This document shows positions 41,528 to 47,769 of a stretch of 64,000 bases of DNA, piece after piece. A program made the translations under genes and the position numbers. Below the pieces are notes generated by a model. That model saw only the letters and a program-made list of their open reading frames with translations. It did not search any database and had not been told where the DNA came from. Position 1 is the first letter of the stretch. Each line of letters opens with the position of its first letter. Source of the stretch: Streptomyces sp. NBC_01262 (lineage in GTDB: Bacteria > Actinomycetota > Actinomycetes > Streptomycetales > Streptomycetaceae); the NCBI RefSeq assembly GCF_036226365.1, contig NZ_CP108462.1, positions 2,418,001 through 2,482,000 on the forward strand. Reading direction: 5' to 3'.

Positions 41528-41794
41528 ATGCCGCGACGCATCAAGGCCGGCGACATCCGGCGTGTGCTCATCGATGAGGGTTTCGACTTCTCCGAGTTCG
41601 CCGGCGGCGACTGGGACCCCGGCCACCGCAGCGCCCAGGCCGGCACCCGCGCGGTCCACGTCTTCCACGACGGCCCCGGCGAGCAGCAGCACCTCGACAC
41701 CTACACCACCGTCCTGCGGGCCGCCGGCTACCACGTCGTGGCCGAGCAGCAGCCGCGCGGCGGCCGCCGACGCCTGATCGTCACCCGTCCCTGA
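41528..41794 (+). CDS. Small hypothetical phage protein
   Basis: An 88-residue alpha/beta protein (IRRVLIDEGFDFSEFAGGDWDPG...YTTVLRAAGYHVVAEQQPRGGRRRLIVTRP) that reads as one compact domain. No motif recognised. It lies 3 bp after the preceding stop, with AGGAG upstream. Confidence 0.6.
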   Translation: MPRRIKAGDIRRVLIDEGFDFSEFAGGDWDPGHRSAQAGTRAVHVFHDGPGEQQHLDTYTTVLRAAGYHVVAEQQPRGGRRRLIVTRP

Positions 41795-41817
41795 GTAGCG
41801 TTCCGAGGAGAACCACC

Positions 41818-42417
41818 GTGCATGACCCGCTGACTGTGGCGTTCGAGATCCGCCGGCCCTGGCCAAGGACCGACACCTGGCGTACCGGGCAAGCCGCCCG
41901 GACCGGTACCCGCTGGAGGACTGGCGGCGCGTTCTGGGTGGTCGCCGGACGGGGCCTGTACTGGCCGTGCTTCATCACCGTGTGGCACCGCGACCCGTCC
42001 GGCTACGACGACGTCACCTGCCGCCGCACCAGGTGGCGGCTGCACGTGCACCACTGGCGTATCCAGATCAGCCCTCTCCAGGACCTGCGCCGCCGCCTCC
42101 TGACGCGCTGTGCCTGGTGCCGGGGCCGCTCCGTGAAGGGCGACCAGGTCAACGTCTCCCGCTCCTGGGACGGCCCGCGCGGGCGCTGGTGGCAGGGCGA
42201 GCCCGGCCTGTACCACTCGGGCTGCTCGACCATCAAAACCGCGCACGCCACCTGCGTGTGCACGCGGCCCGTGCTGGAGCACGACATCTACGGGCGCTGC
42301 GCCCGCTGTAGCCGGACCCGGGCGTTCGGCACCACCGACGAGCAGCTCGCGCGGGCGCGTGAGTTGTCCGCGATCCCGCGCGGCGGCCGCCGCGCCGACA
42401 CCGGGGAGCAGCAGTGA
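41818..42417 (+). CDS. Trp/Cys-rich phage protein
   Basis: A 199-residue basic protein from GTG 41818 with GAGGAG upstream. The N-terminal half is rich in Trp and Arg (TGGAFWVVAGRGLYWPCFITVWHRD, RWRLHVHHWRIQISPLQDLRRRLLTRCAWCRGR). The C-terminal half has Cys/His pairs (CAWC, HSGC, HATCVC, GRCARC) suggesting two zinc sites. It is of a type common in Streptomyces phages; function unknown. Confidence 0.65.
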   Translation: MHDPLTVAFEIRRPWPRTDTWRTGQAARTGTRWRTGGAFWVVAGRGLYWPCFITVWHRDPSGYDDVTCRRTRWRLHVHHWRIQISPLQDLRRRLLTRCAWCRGRSVKGDQVNVSRSWDGPRGRWWQGEPGLYHSGCSTIKTAHATCVCTRPVLEHDIYGRCARCSRTRAFGTTDEQLARARELSAIPRGGRRADTGEQQ

Positions 42418-42608
42418 CCGACCAGCCCACGCCCGACCGCGCCGAAGTCTGCGGCGACATCGACCCGGAAAGCGGCCTCACGTGCGGGCGGGAACCGCAC
42501 CACGGCTTCCACCGCCACGTCTTCCCCGATGGCCTAGGACACCACTCGTGGTGCGAGGGAGCCAGCTGGTTCACACCTCACCCCGGTACCGAGGAGCCGA
42601 CCCCGTGA
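42414..42608 (+). CDS. Small Cys/His-rich phage protein
   Basis: A 64-residue protein: AEVCGDIDPESGLTCGREPHHGFHRHVF. The Cys, Cys and His cluster resembles single-zinc modules that recur in Streptomyces proteins. Coupled by 4-bp overlaps on both sides. Unknown role. Confidence 0.6.
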   Translation: MTDQPTPDRAEVCGDIDPESGLTCGREPHHGFHRHVFPDGLGHHSWCEGASWFTPHPGTEEPTP

Positions 42609-43417
42609 CCGGACACTGCACCACCTGCCCCCGCACCCTCACGGTCGCCGAGCAGGATCGTCACTGCTGCAATGCCTGCGTCTACCGCATGCGGACCTGG
42701 CTGGCCGAACTCCCCGGCGAGCTGGCCCAGCTCGACGACCTCCTGGAGCCGGGCGCCCGCCCGAAGCAGGGCAGCATCCACGGCAGCCGCACCAACGCCC
42801 CCGCCCCCGCACGCCTGGATGTCCTGAACCTGGTCGGCCCCGGCGCCTACCTGCCCGCAACCGACCCGTACGGCGACCAGGCGGACACCCCGCCCCCGCA
42901 CGTCCTGCTGCCAGCCTGGGCCCGGTACATCGCCAGCCAGTACCCGGTGCGCTGGACCGACAAGAACGGCACCGAGCACACAGGCCCCTGCGACGTCGAG
43001 CCCGAGTACCGGCACCCTGGCACCGCCTTGCAGGCCTGCTGCTCCTGGCTCGTCGGGTACGTCCCGTACGCGGCCGGGTACCCGTGGATCCACCAGCTCT
43101 ACGCCGAGCTGCAGGAGTTGATGATCCGGGTACGGGACATCACCCAGTCCCAGATCCGCACACTGCTCATGAAGGCACCGTGCCCGCTGTGCAAGACGTT
43201 CGCGCTGGCGGCCCGCGACGGCGAGTGGTACATCGAGTGCCAGGCCTGCCCCGAGGTCCTGGACCGCGACTACTACTTCGAGGAGTACGAGCCGCAGGCC
43301 CTGGCCCAGATCGCCCGCGAGGCCCTTGCCCAGCACGCCGCCAAGGCGGCCGCCGACGCCGCACGGGACCAGGCCGAGCAGGCCGAGCAGGAGGTGGCCG
43401 GCGGTGTCGCAGCCTGA
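42605..43417 (+). CDS. Phage protein with two zinc-finger regions
   Basis: A 270-residue protein starting at GTG 42605. An N-terminal zinc motif CTTCPRTLTVAEQDRHCCNAC (about 5-25) is followed by a helix and a central domain (LPAWARYIASQYPVRW...WLVGYVPYAAGYPWIHQLYAEL). A second motif, CPLCKTFALAARDGEWYIECQACPEVL, leads to an Ala/Glu-rich C-terminal helix. Typical of a Streptomyces phage family of unknown function; DNA- or RNA-binding is the likely use of the zinc ribbon. Confidence 0.7.
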   Translation: MTGHCTTCPRTLTVAEQDRHCCNACVYRMRTWLAELPGELAQLDDLLEPGARPKQGSIHGSRTNAPAPARLDVLNLVGPGAYLPATDPYGDQADTPPPHVLLPAWARYIASQYPVRWTDKNGTEHTGPCDVEPEYRHPGTALQACCSWLVGYVPYAAGYPWIHQLYAELQELMIRVRDITQSQIRTLLMKAPCPLCKTFALAARDGEWYIECQACPEVLDRDYYFEEYEPQALAQIAREALAQHAAKAAADAARDQAEQAEQEVAGGVAA

Positions 43418-43874
43418 CCAGCCCGAGCTCATCGTGTACCGGTGGCGCTGCCCGTTCTGCACCGACGGCGACGGCGGCCTGGCCGTCGGACGCTGCCTGC
43501 ACTGCCACGGCACCGGCCTGACCAACGACGTCGGCGGCTGGGAGGAACACGAGCTCACCCCCGCCCCTCATCCGCCCGGCGTGATGCGCCGCCCGTGCGT
43601 GGACTGCGCGTTCCGCCGCGGCTCCCCTGAGCTGGAGAACGCCGGCGCCACGCTCCCCGAGAGCGAACCGTTCTGGTGCCACCACGGCATGACCACCGGC
43701 TACTTCGGCAGCTACCAGCCACTCGCCACCTACCGGCCCGCAGGCGCGACCAAGGAGCTGCCGCTGGGGGAGCTGCTGTGCGCTGGATGGTGGGCCATGG
43801 TCACCGGACGCCCGCTCCCGACCGAGGAGTTCCGGGAGCCCGGCACCCGGCCGGAGAGGGGGACCGACCGTTGA
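43404..43874 (+). CDS. Cys-rich hypothetical phage protein
   Basis: A 156-residue protein from GTG 43404. It has a zinc-ribbon-like start, YRWRCPFCTDGDGGLAVGRCLHCHGTGL, partly DnaJ-like, then RRPCVDCAFRRGSPELEN and a Cys/His pair in FWCHHGMTTGYF. The segment CVDCAFRRGSPE suggests a third metal site. Its start overlaps the preceding gene by 14 bp. Function unknown. Confidence 0.65.
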   Translation: MSQPDQPELIVYRWRCPFCTDGDGGLAVGRCLHCHGTGLTNDVGGWEEHELTPAPHPPGVMRRPCVDCAFRRGSPELENAGATLPESEPFWCHHGMTTGYFGSYQPLATYRPAGATKELPLGELLCAGWWAMVTGRPLPTEEFREPGTRPERGTDR

Positions 43875-43914
43875 AGCCACACCCGCGCTCTGCCTGCAGG
43901 CGACAATGGGGGCC

Positions 43915-44136
43915 ATGCCCACGCCTGCAGGCGCACCGGCGCCCCTCACCGGACTCGACCTCGACACGGTCCAGGGACCGCCGGCCGTCTGCTGCGAGCT
44001 GTGCAAGGCCGACCTCACCAACTCCGCGTCTCGCCGCTGGGGCCTGGGCCGCCACTGCCGACGCAAGCTCGGGCTCACCGGCGCGCGCAGTCCGGGCCGG
44101 TTCGCCGTCGACCAGGAGCAACTGCCCGGCACGTGA
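43915..44136 (+). CDS. DUF6011-like zinc-knuckle protein
   Basis: A 73-residue protein. The core CELCKADLTNSASRRWGLGRHCRRKL follows the pattern of the small DUF6011-type domain (CxxCgrxLxxxxSxxxGxGxxC). ATG 43915 has GGGGG upstream. It closes the early train; the next gene is on the other strand. Confidence 0.6.
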   Translation: MPTPAGAPAPLTGLDLDTVQGPPAVCCELCKADLTNSASRRWGLGRHCRRKLGLTGARSPGRFAVDQEQLPGT

Positions 44137-44154
44137 ACCCGGGCTGCCCCGGCT

Positions 44155-44358
44155 TCACCAGGTGTCGGGTCCGCCGCCGTGCCAGGCGACAACGGCCGGG
44201 TCCGTGAGGTCCAGGTCCTCCTCGAGGCCGGCGCGACGCGCGAACTCGCGCACGTCCCGCTCGCCGTACGCCACGCCCAGGATCTCCCCGCCGACCCGCA
44301 CCCGGCGGCCGCCCGAGCGGGACGGCGGTTCGACGACCAGGCGCAGCGGCTGCTCCAT
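44155..44358 (-). CDS. Small hypothetical protein on the opposite strand
   Basis: A 67-residue protein starting MEQPLRLVVEPPSRSGGRRVRVGGEILGVAY and ending in an acidic region with VAWHGGGPDTW. Its composition and strand-turn-strand pattern look like a real folded domain, and similar short proteins occur in Streptomyces elements as I recall. GGGGGAC lies upstream. It is the only clear leftward gene between the switch and the window end, paired with a divergent HTH gene. Confidence 0.6.
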   Translation of the reverse strand: MEQPLRLVVEPPSRSGGRRVRVGGEILGVAYGERDVREFARRAGLEEDLDLTDPAVVAWHGGGPDTW

Positions 44359-44437
44359 GGGGACAGCGTCCCCCGGCGCTGCGCGGCACGCATCCCGGAC
44401 GGCGGCCGTGGCCGTCTCAGCGCGCACCGGTCCAACA

Positions 44438-44463
44438 TGGGGTTGCATTGCAACGTGGGGTTG
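44438..44463. promoter_or_regulatory. Repeat-flanked palindrome between the divergent small genes
   Basis: TGGGGTTG occurs at 44438-44445 and 44456-44463, with GTTGC-ATT-GCAAC (44442-44454) forming a palindrome between and across them. It lies 16 bp before the rightward HTH start, as expected of an autoregulatory operator. Confidence 0.55.
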
Positions 44464-44478
44464 GATACGGTGGCGGAG

Positions 44479-44694
44479 ATGGATACCAGATCCTGGCGCG
44501 ACCGGGTCCAGGCTGAGGAAGAGCTGCTCCACCAGCTCAAGGCTCAGACCTCGGAAGCCGCCAAGCGTCGCGCGGCCGCCCTCGCCGAGGGCGTCGTCGA
44601 GCTGGGCACCGTGGCGGCCGTGGCGAAGGAGCTCGGCCGCAGTCATACCGCTATCGACAACGCCATCAAGCGACACGGCCCCGCCAAGCAGTAG
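44479..44694 (+). CDS. Small HTH-like regulator
   Basis: A 71-residue protein with a helical N terminus (WRDRVQAEEELLHQLKAQTSEAAKRRAAAL) and a homeodomain-like or Fis-type HTH at the end (ELGTVAAVAKELGRSHTAIDNAIKRHG). It starts at ATG 44479 behind GTGGCGGAG. Divergent from the preceding small gene and facing a palindrome, it probably controls the pair and perhaps the transfer module downstream. Confidence 0.65.
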   Translation: MDTRSWRDRVQAEEELLHQLKAQTSEAAKRRAAALAEGVVELGTVAAVAKELGRSHTAIDNAIKRHGPAKQ

Positions 44695-44790
44695 GCCGCA
44701 CCACCCACAACTGAAGACGGCCCCAGCCTCGGGACTCCACTCCCGGGCCAGGGCCTGACCGCACTCCCTGACCTAACCAAGGAGACGGCT

Positions 44791-45303
44791 ATGGCCGATC
44801 TTGCCATGCCCGCAGGCACGCCTGCGACGCCCGTCGAGACCGTGAACGCCCGCGATATCCGTGTCGGCGACCGGCTCGCCATCCGCACATTCGGCGCTGC
44901 CGGCGGCAGCTACCAGTTCCTGCCCGTCCTCGCCGTCGACGAGGACCGCCAGGGCGACGACGACCTCGTTGCGTACCGGTTCACCACCGAGCACGGCCCC
45001 GGCCTGTTGCACACCGGCGACGTCCGCCGCGACCCGTACCCGGCCGCCGTCCGCGACCTCCTGGCCGCCGTCATCGAGGCGCTCGACGTGCCGCTCGCCG
45101 ACCGCGCCGAGGACGACGCCACCCGCACCGCCCTGCTGTCCCGCCGCGCCAGCGACGCCCGCATCATCCTCGCCGCCGTCATCAAGGGCGACCGCATCGC
45201 GAACTGCACACGCCAGCTCCGCGGCTGGACCGCCGAGCAGCTCGTCACCTACACCGTCTTCGAGCCCGCCGCGCAGGCCGACCCCGAAGACGGCCCGGCA
45301 TGA
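44791..45303 (+). CDS. Hypothetical protein leading the transfer module
   Basis: A 170-residue protein with AAGGAG just before the ATG. The N terminus reads as a small beta barrel (VNARDIRVGDRLAIRTFGAAGGSYQFLPVLAVDED ... YRFTTEHGPGLLHTGDVRRD); the C-terminal half is helical. It is overlapped by the ATGA of a membrane microprotein. Unknown function. It begins the set of genes ending in the FtsK-like pump. Confidence 0.6.
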   Translation: MADLAMPAGTPATPVETVNARDIRVGDRLAIRTFGAAGGSYQFLPVLAVDEDRQGDDDLVAYRFTTEHGPGLLHTGDVRRDPYPAAVRDLLAAVIEALDVPLADRAEDDATRTALLSRRASDARIILAAVIKGDRIANCTRQLRGWTAEQLVTYTVFEPAAQADPEDGPA

Positions 45304-45497
45304 GGTGGGTCCTCCTCGGCGCTCTGATCGCCGTCCTCGCACAGTTCCCCGGCGTCCTGGCCGCCCTCCTGGCCGGGCTCGGCACGGTCGCCGTGGCGGT
45401 CGCCACTTCACCCGCAGCGTGGGCGTTCGCCGCTGGCCTCTACGCCGGCCTGCGCGCCGCCCGCCGCGCTTCCCGCATCCTCCGGAGCTTGACGTGA
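45300..45497 (+). CDS. Small membrane protein (Spd-like position)
   Basis: A 65-residue protein with two hydrophobic segments (VLLGALIAVLAQFPGVLAALLAGLGTVAVAVAT and AAWAFAAGLYAGL) and a basic C terminus. Coupled by 4-bp overlaps at both ends. Small membrane proteins at this position in Streptomyces plasmids assist intramycelial spread; that role is inferred from context only. Confidence 0.6.
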   Translation: MRWVLLGALIAVLAQFPGVLAALLAGLGTVAVAVATSPAAWAFAAGLYAGLRAARRASRILRSLT

Positions 45498-46822
45498 CCT
45501 TCCCCGTACTCGCCGAGTGGGCGCGTACCCACCCGTACCCGACCGGCGTACTCGCCGTACTCGCGGCCGTACTCGCCTACCTGCTGCACCGGGTACGCCG
45601 CGCCGCCGGCCACGTCCCCGGGGCGGTCGTCATGGCCACCGTCGGCGCCATGGTCTCCACCGCGTACTCGGCCGACACCAGTTGGAATTTCGCCCGCGAC
45701 CACCTCGGCATGACGTCGAGTACAGAGCGCACCATCATGTTCTCCGCCGCCGAGATCGGCCTGTTCGCCATGGCGCTCATGGCCCGGCAGAACCTGCGTA
45801 CCCAGGGCGCTGCCGGTACACCGGGCGTACTCGTGTGGGTCGTCACCGCCGTCATGGTCATCCCCGCCTACTCCGAGTCCGGCATCATCGCCGGCACGGT
45901 GCGAGCGTTCGTCGGCCCGGTCATGGCCGCCCTGCTCTGGCACCTCGCGATGGGCATCGAGCTGAGGCACGTCACCGGCGGCGACTCGCAGTCGCTGCCC
46001 GCCGTCCTCGCCCGCGAGCTCCGCGAACGCCTGCTGTCCTGGCTGGGCCTGGCCGTACGCGGCCGGGACGCCGCGCAGATCACCCGCGACCGCTGGACGC
46101 GCATCGCCACCCACCGCGCCGCCCGTCTCGCCGACCTCGAAGCCACCACCGCCCGCCCCTGGCGGCTGCGCCGGGCACGCAGGCGTCTCGCCGAGGCCGT
46201 CGACCACACCGACGCCGCCGTACTCCCCGCCCAGCGCGCCGTGCTCCTGGACCGCATCGCCGCACACCACCACGCCGCCGCGCTGGCGACCGTCGCCCTG
46301 CCCTCGCCCTGGCAGACGGCCCCCGCACCCGCCCCGGACGCCACGGCCGGCGTCGAGGTGGAGCGCGTACCCGCACCGGTGCCCGTACCCGAGGTACAGG
46401 CGACCGCGTACCCGCAGCTCCCGCCCGCCGCCCGCGCGGTACCCCAGGCCGTACCCGCCGGGGCCCGTCTGCTGCCGCTCGTGGCCCGCCCGGCACCGGT
46501 ACCGGCGCCCTCCGTACTCGCCGCCGAACCGCCGCGTACCCGGGCCGAGGTACGCGCCGAGTACGTACCTGAGGCACCCGAACCGGGCGAGTACGCCACC
46601 TCCCAGATCACGCGGATGATGCTCGCCGAACAGGCCGAGCCGGTCGACGACAGCCCGCCGCCGCCCGCCGAGGACACCCTCACCGCCCGGGCCCGAGCCG
46701 ACTTCCTCAGCGACCTGGTCGCCGGAGACCTGCCGACCTACCGCGCGCTGAAGGCGAAGTACGGCATCGGCCAGATCCGCGCCGAGCGCATCCGAGCCGA
46801 GCTGGAGAGGTTCCTCCCCTGA
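45494..46822 (+). CDS. Multi-pass membrane protein with cytoplasmic C terminus (SpdB/DUF2637-like)
   Basis: A 442-residue protein. Four hydrophobic segments lie in residues about 15-155 (GVLAVLAAVLAYLLH; AVVMATVGAMVSTAYSA; TIMFSAAEIGLFAMALM; VLVWVVTAVMVIPAYS; VGPVMAALLWHLAMGIEL). A charged helical region, a long Pro/Val/Ala linker and a C-terminal HTH-like element (LPTYRALKAKYGIGQIRAERIRAELERF) follow. The topology resembles SpdB2/DUF2637 proteins that accompany TraB/FtsK-type pumps in Streptomyces plasmids and AICEs. The Pro-Val linker uses an unusual number of GTA codons. I infer that it joins the pump to the membrane or to septal sites. Confidence 0.65.
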   Translation: MTFPVLAEWARTHPYPTGVLAVLAAVLAYLLHRVRRAAGHVPGAVVMATVGAMVSTAYSADTSWNFARDHLGMTSSTERTIMFSAAEIGLFAMALMARQNLRTQGAAGTPGVLVWVVTAVMVIPAYSESGIIAGTVRAFVGPVMAALLWHLAMGIELRHVTGGDSQSLPAVLARELRERLLSWLGLAVRGRDAAQITRDRWTRIATHRAARLADLEATTARPWRLRRARRRLAEAVDHTDAAVLPAQRAVLLDRIAAHHHAAALATVALPSPWQTAPAPAPDATAGVEVERVPAPVPVPEVQATAYPQLPPAARAVPQAVPAGARLLPLVARPAPVPAPSVLAAEPPRTRAEVRAEYVPEAPEPGEYATSQITRMMLAEQAEPVDDSPPPPAEDTLTARARADFLSDLVAGDLPTYRALKAKYGIGQIRAERIRAELERFLP

Positions 46823-47238
46823 TGAGCACCCCGAAGCGCTACCGCTTCGACAACCAGCTGCCCACCACGCGCACGCCCGCCCCGCTGCCCGTACACCGGC
46901 CCGTGCCGCTCCCCGAGCAGCAGCAGGCCGACGGCCGTCACCAGGAGCACCAGGTCGTGGTGCAGCACTTCCACGCCGCGCCGCCCGACCGCACCCTGCA
47001 ACGCCTCGCGTTGGGCGCCGGCATGGGCGCGGGCGCGGTCGCGGCGGGGGTGTACTTCCTGCCGATGCTGATCATCGCCGTGCAGTCGCTGGTCGCCGCG
47101 CTGATGACGCTGGCCGTGATCCTCGCCGTCGCCTGCTGGGCAATCGTCACCATCGTCCAGGCCGTGGGCGGCAGCACCGGCAACGCCGCCGCGAAGACCC
47201 TCACCCGTACCCGCCGCGGCCGGCTCCGCCGCCGCTGA
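46822..47238 (+). CDS. Membrane protein of the transfer module
   Basis: A 138-residue protein. A Pro/Gln-rich cytoplasmic N terminus (about 60 residues) precedes two hydrophobic segments (LALGAGMGAGAVAAGVYFLPMLIIAV and ALMTLAVILAVACWAIVTIVQAV) and an Arg-rich tail. It starts at the last base of the preceding stop. Comparable to small Spd proteins of Streptomyces plasmids; the assignment rests on context. Confidence 0.6.
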   Translation: MSTPKRYRFDNQLPTTRTPAPLPVHRPVPLPEQQQADGRHQEHQVVVQHFHAAPPDRTLQRLALGAGMGAGAVAAGVYFLPMLIIAVQSLVAALMTLAVILAVACWAIVTIVQAVGGSTGNAAAKTLTRTRRGRLRRR

Positions 47239-47270
47239 CCATCCACCACCCACCCGGAAGGACACCACCC

Positions 47271-47510
47271 ATGCCCACCGACAAGACCCCCGTACAGCAG
47301 CACCTCGACGACGCCGGCCGCCGCGGCGGCGAGGCAGACCGCCTGCTCAGCACCGCCCGCCGGGAAATGGGCCTGCAGGGCGCCGACTACGTCCGCATCG
47401 CCGCGCAGGTCCAGGCCGCTGGTGTGTACGCGCAGCTGGCCCAGGTCTCCGCCCTCGCCGCCCAGACCGCCGTGTTCCTGCCCGCCGCCGACGACGACCA
47501 GGAGCAGTGA
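47271..47510 (+). CDS. Small helical protein
   Basis: A 79-residue, wholly helical protein (QQHLDDAGRRGGEADRLLSTARREMGLQGADYVRIAAQVQAAGVYAQLAQVSALAAQ) with an acidic end. GGAAGGACACC precedes the ATG. Similar short proteins occur next to tra-like genes in Streptomyces elements. Unknown function. Confidence 0.6.
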   Translation: MPTDKTPVQQHLDDAGRRGGEADRLLSTARREMGLQGADYVRIAAQVQAAGVYAQLAQVSALAAQTAVFLPAADDDQEQ

Positions 47511-47511
47511 C

Positions 47512-47688
47512 ATGGCCGCCGAGGACAAGCCCGAGTACACGACCGGCGAGAAGTGGCGCAGGGCCGGGCTGATCGTGCGCGGCTGCAAGCGCTCCCTCGC
47601 CGGAGAGAACGTCGACCTCAGCGACATCGACAGCAAGCTCGACCGCATCGACGACCAGGCCCGCAAGCGCGCTGCGAAGAAGAAGTAA
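47512..47688 (+). CDS. Small basic protein
   Basis: A 58-residue charged protein (EYTTGEKWRRAGLIVRGCKRSLAGENVDLSDIDSKLDRIDDQARKRAAKKK) beginning 1 nt after the preceding stop. The basic C terminus suggests nucleic-acid contact. It is followed by a large stem-loop before the pump gene. Confidence 0.6.
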   Translation: MAAEDKPEYTTGEKWRRAGLIVRGCKRSLAGENVDLSDIDSKLDRIDDQARKRAAKKK

Positions 47689-47691
47689 CGC

Positions 47692-47735
47692 CCCGGGGCG
47701 GCCGTACGGCCTGCCAGCACACCGGCCGCCCCGGG
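47692..47735 (+). terminator. Stem-loop before the FtsK-like gene
   Basis: A perfect 13-bp inverted repeat (CCCGGGGCGGCCG / CGGCCGCCCCGGG) with an 18-nt loop, 3 bp after the preceding stop and 35 bp before the pump start. It is either a terminator or an attenuator limiting pump expression. Confidence 0.7.
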
Positions 47736-47769
47736 CCCCGCACCTCCGTAGAGAGCAGGAAGCCCCAGC

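Noticed and set aside
44155..44676. A longer 173-codon version of the leftward small gene
   Set aside because: The upstream part overlaps the divergent HTH gene and its operator and has no ribosome site; the internal ATG at 44358 starts the conserved-looking segment.
45494..46822. Foreign origin suggested by abundant GTA codons and GTAC tetranucleotides in the linker
   Set aside because: The excess follows from Pro-Val repeats and a general Streptomyces liking for GTA before C; overall composition matches the neighbours.
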